In this document: piece after piece, positions 62,637-64,000 of the stretch | How the letters are laid out: each line of letters begins with the position of its first letter | How positions within the stretch are numbered: position 1 is the first letter of the stretch | Source of the DNA: Chthoniobacteraceae bacterium | GTDB taxonomy: Bacteria > Verrucomicrobiota > Verrucomicrobiia > Chthoniobacterales > Chthoniobacteraceae | Assembly (NCBI GenBank): GCA_028293625.1 | Contig: JAQGOL010000042.1 | Span: 124,001 to 188,000 of the forward strand | Reading direction: 5' to 3' | DNA length: 64,000 nt | Notes under the pieces: generated by a model | Database searches by the model: none | What the model saw: only the letters and a program-made list of their open reading frames with translations | Told to the model about the DNA's origin: nothing | Made by a program: the position numbers and the translations under genes

Positions 62637-63982
62637 TAAATGAGTTCCTTCATCGGCTGCCATCCATCGACGAGGTATTGAGGACGCCCCGAGAGATCGG
62701 GCAGCGTGACCGTGTTCAGATCAATACCGAGCCAGTGATAAAGCGTGGCGAAAACTTCCCCGAAATGGACCGGTCGTTCCGTCGGCTCGCCTCCAAGGCG
62801 GTCAGTGGCGCCGATCACCTGGCCCGTTTTAAATCCTCCTCCCGCCACCACTCCGCAGCCGACGCGCGGCCAATGATCGCGTCCCGCCTCTTTGTTGATC
62901 TGCGGTGTCCGTCCAAATTCCCCCCACGCCACGACCGCCACATCTTTGTCGAGGCCAAGCCGATGCAGATCTTCAATAAGCGCGCTGTAACCCTGATCAA
63001 AGAGCGGCAGATGCGTGAGCAAATCGGAATGATTGTTGGAATGAAAATCCCAGCGTCCGAAATTAATCGTGACGCAACGGGCGCCCGCTTGAACCAGACG
63101 CCGGGCAACAAGAAAATGCTCGAGATTCCTCGGTGCGCCGTCGCCGAAATTCTTCGGATCGCCCTTGCCGTAGCGTTCACGAACCTTGGGATCTTCCTTG
63201 CTGAGATCAAGCGCCTCGACCAGACGGCTTGAAGTGAGGACCCCAAATGCCTGCCGATTAAATGTATCGAGACCGTCCATAAGACCGCTGCTGTCGACTT
63301 CGCGGCGAAATTTGTCGAAGCTGGCCAGCAATGTCCTGCGATCATCGAGCCGGTCGCTGGTAATGCCATTCAGGGTAAGATCGCCCATGGCCGCTCCATT
63401 CGGACGAAATGCCGAGTGCGAGGGCCCGAGAAATCCGGGATGCCCAGGCGATCCATAGGGCGGGTGCCCGGCATTTGGAGCGAGTCCAATGAATGGAGGC
63501 ACTTCTTTCGAACCGGGCGGCAGCAGTTTTGAGATCGTGGAGCCAATGGAAGGCCACCCTCCGGGCGGCTGGATGGCACCCTGTGCGGGCCGGCCGGTAT
63601 AACAGATATGCGAATCGTGATCCCCGGTGAGCGAGCCGACCATCGAACGGATCGGCACCAGTTTATCCATGATCTTCGCGCAACGCGGCATATGCTCGGA
63701 AATCTCGATGCCGGCCACATTCGTTGGAATCGGTTTAAATGGGCCGCGATACTCAAGCGGAGCATCCATTTTCAAATCAAAGAGATCCTGATGGGGCGGA
63801 GCGCCGGCCATGTAGATCATGATCACCGCTTTTGGCGAGCGTCCGACACCCGAGAGCGCTTCGGCTTGCAGAAGCTGCGGCAAACCGAGCCCGCCCATCG
63901 CCAGACCGCCAATTTTGATAAAGTCGCGCCGGGAGAGACCGTCGCAAAAGCGGCCGCTCGGGTTGCCCTTAATGGTGAGCAT
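62636..63982 (-). CDS. DUF1501 family protein (sulfatase-like, Tat-type signal)
   Basis: 448 residues. N-terminal S-R-R-D-F-I-K-I-G-G matches a twin-arginine export signal. DUF1501 features include M-A-G-A-P-P-H-Q-D-L-F-D, T-G-D-H-D-S-H, W-G-E-F-G-R-T-P and R-D-H-W-P. The family is distantly related to alkaline-phosphatase-fold sulfatases but its activity is not established. It is translationally coupled to the DUF1549/1553 gene by a TAATG overlap. The start is an ATG three bases after a short upstream stop. Confidence 0.87.
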   Translation of the reverse strand: MLTIKGNPSGRFCDGLSRRDFIKIGGLAMGGLGLPQLLQAEALSGVGRSPKAVIMIYMAGAPPHQDLFDLKMDAPLEYRGPFKPIPTNVAGIEISEHMPRCAKIMDKLVPIRSMVGSLTGDHDSHICYTGRPAQGAIQPPGGWPSIGSTISKLLPPGSKEVPPFIGLAPNAGHPPYGSPGHPGFLGPSHSAFRPNGAAMGDLTLNGITSDRLDDRRTLLASFDKFRREVDSSGLMDGLDTFNRQAFGVLTSSRLVEALDLSKEDPKVRERYGKGDPKNFGDGAPRNLEHFLVARRLVQAGARCVTINFGRWDFHSNNHSDLLTHLPLFDQGYSALIEDLHRLGLDKDVAVVAWGEFGRTPQINKEAGRDHWPRVGCGVVAGGGFKTGQVIGATDRLGGEPTERPVHFGEVFATLYHWLGIDLNTVTLPDLSGRPQYLVDGWQPMKELI

Positions 63983-63985
63983 CGA

Positions 63986-64000
63986 TTAAACGAGTTCCTT
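63986..64000 (-). CDS. C-terminal end of an upstream gene, probably a second DUF1501-type protein
   Basis: On the minus strand the last 15 bases read K-E-L-V-stop. The DUF1501 gene just downstream ends K-E-L-I-stop with nearly identical bases (AAGGAACTC then GTTTAA or ATTTAA). The upstream gene therefore seems to end in the same way and could be a paralogue. Only four residues are visible, so this rests on weak evidence. Confidence 0.3.
   Translation of the reverse strand, partial: KELV

Noticed and set aside
1-64000. CRISPR arrays, insertion sequences, phage or integron features
   Set aside because: No evenly spaced repeats, transposase, integrase or phage structural genes were seen by reading the window; only short isolated hairpins were found.

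Overview
The window looks like a chromosomal segment of a moderately GC-rich member of the Verrucomicrobiota, probably on the Chthoniobacter/Spartobacteria side. Three things suggest this: a complete Verru_Chthon cassette (proteins D, B, C, A), DUF1501 and DUF1549/DUF1553 surface-protein genes, and a PVC-type heme-binding CxxCH protein. Many starts lack a good Shine-Dalgarno, TTG and GTG starts are frequent, and genes in operons often touch or overlap by 1-4 bases. I see no tRNA, rRNA, CRISPR array, insertion sequence or phage gene. This placement is inference from gene content only.

Layout. 1-5.9 kb: the start of a PQQ-type propeller gene running off the left edge, then a coupled operon of membrane kinase, CheY-like regulator and hybrid kinase. 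6-9.4 kb: a GDSL esterase and an S9 peptidase carrying a VHL-beta-like insert. 9.4-18.4 kb: an unknown secreted helical protein, a four-helix membrane protein, an alpha/beta esterase, a CysJ-type flavoprotein, an RlmI-like methyltransferase and a coiled-coil/TPR protein. 18.4-21.1 kb: a decaying tandem pair of M56 (BlaR1-like)/secretin-like genes with a premature stop, a deletion junction and two frameshifts. 21.1-24.4 kb: small housekeeping-type genes. 24.6-32.6 kb: PQQ propeller, CxxCH protein and Gfo/Idh/MocA oxidoreductase, followed by an amino-sugar block (NagB-like, TIM-barrel isomerase, NagA-like). 33-39 kb: the four-gene Verru_Chthon cassette.

39-45.5 kb: an AraC regulator divergent from a sugar-acid operon (UxaE-like epimerase, TIM-barrel epimerase, FucU mutarotase, aldo/keto reductase, LgoD-like zinc dehydrogenase, COG3618 lactonase). 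Read together these give a plausible route from L-galactose (or L-fucose) via aldonolactone and aldonate to a tagaturonate-type keto acid, then epimerisation to fructuronate. A perfect inverted repeat overlapping a TTGACA box lies between the divergent genes.

45.5-51.7 kb: a CvfB-like S1 protein, an NfeD/ClpP-like membrane protease and a kinase/hybrid-kinase pair. 51.7-55 kb: a Dop-type depupylase/deamidase and a proteasomal-type AAA ATPase (ARC/Mpa) with no pup, pafA or 20S genes in the window. 55-64 kb: a minus-strand operon of DUF1501, DUF1549/1553, PPC-domain and WD40/cytochrome proteins, typical of PVC bacteria. The last bases hold the end of what looks like a second DUF1501-type gene.
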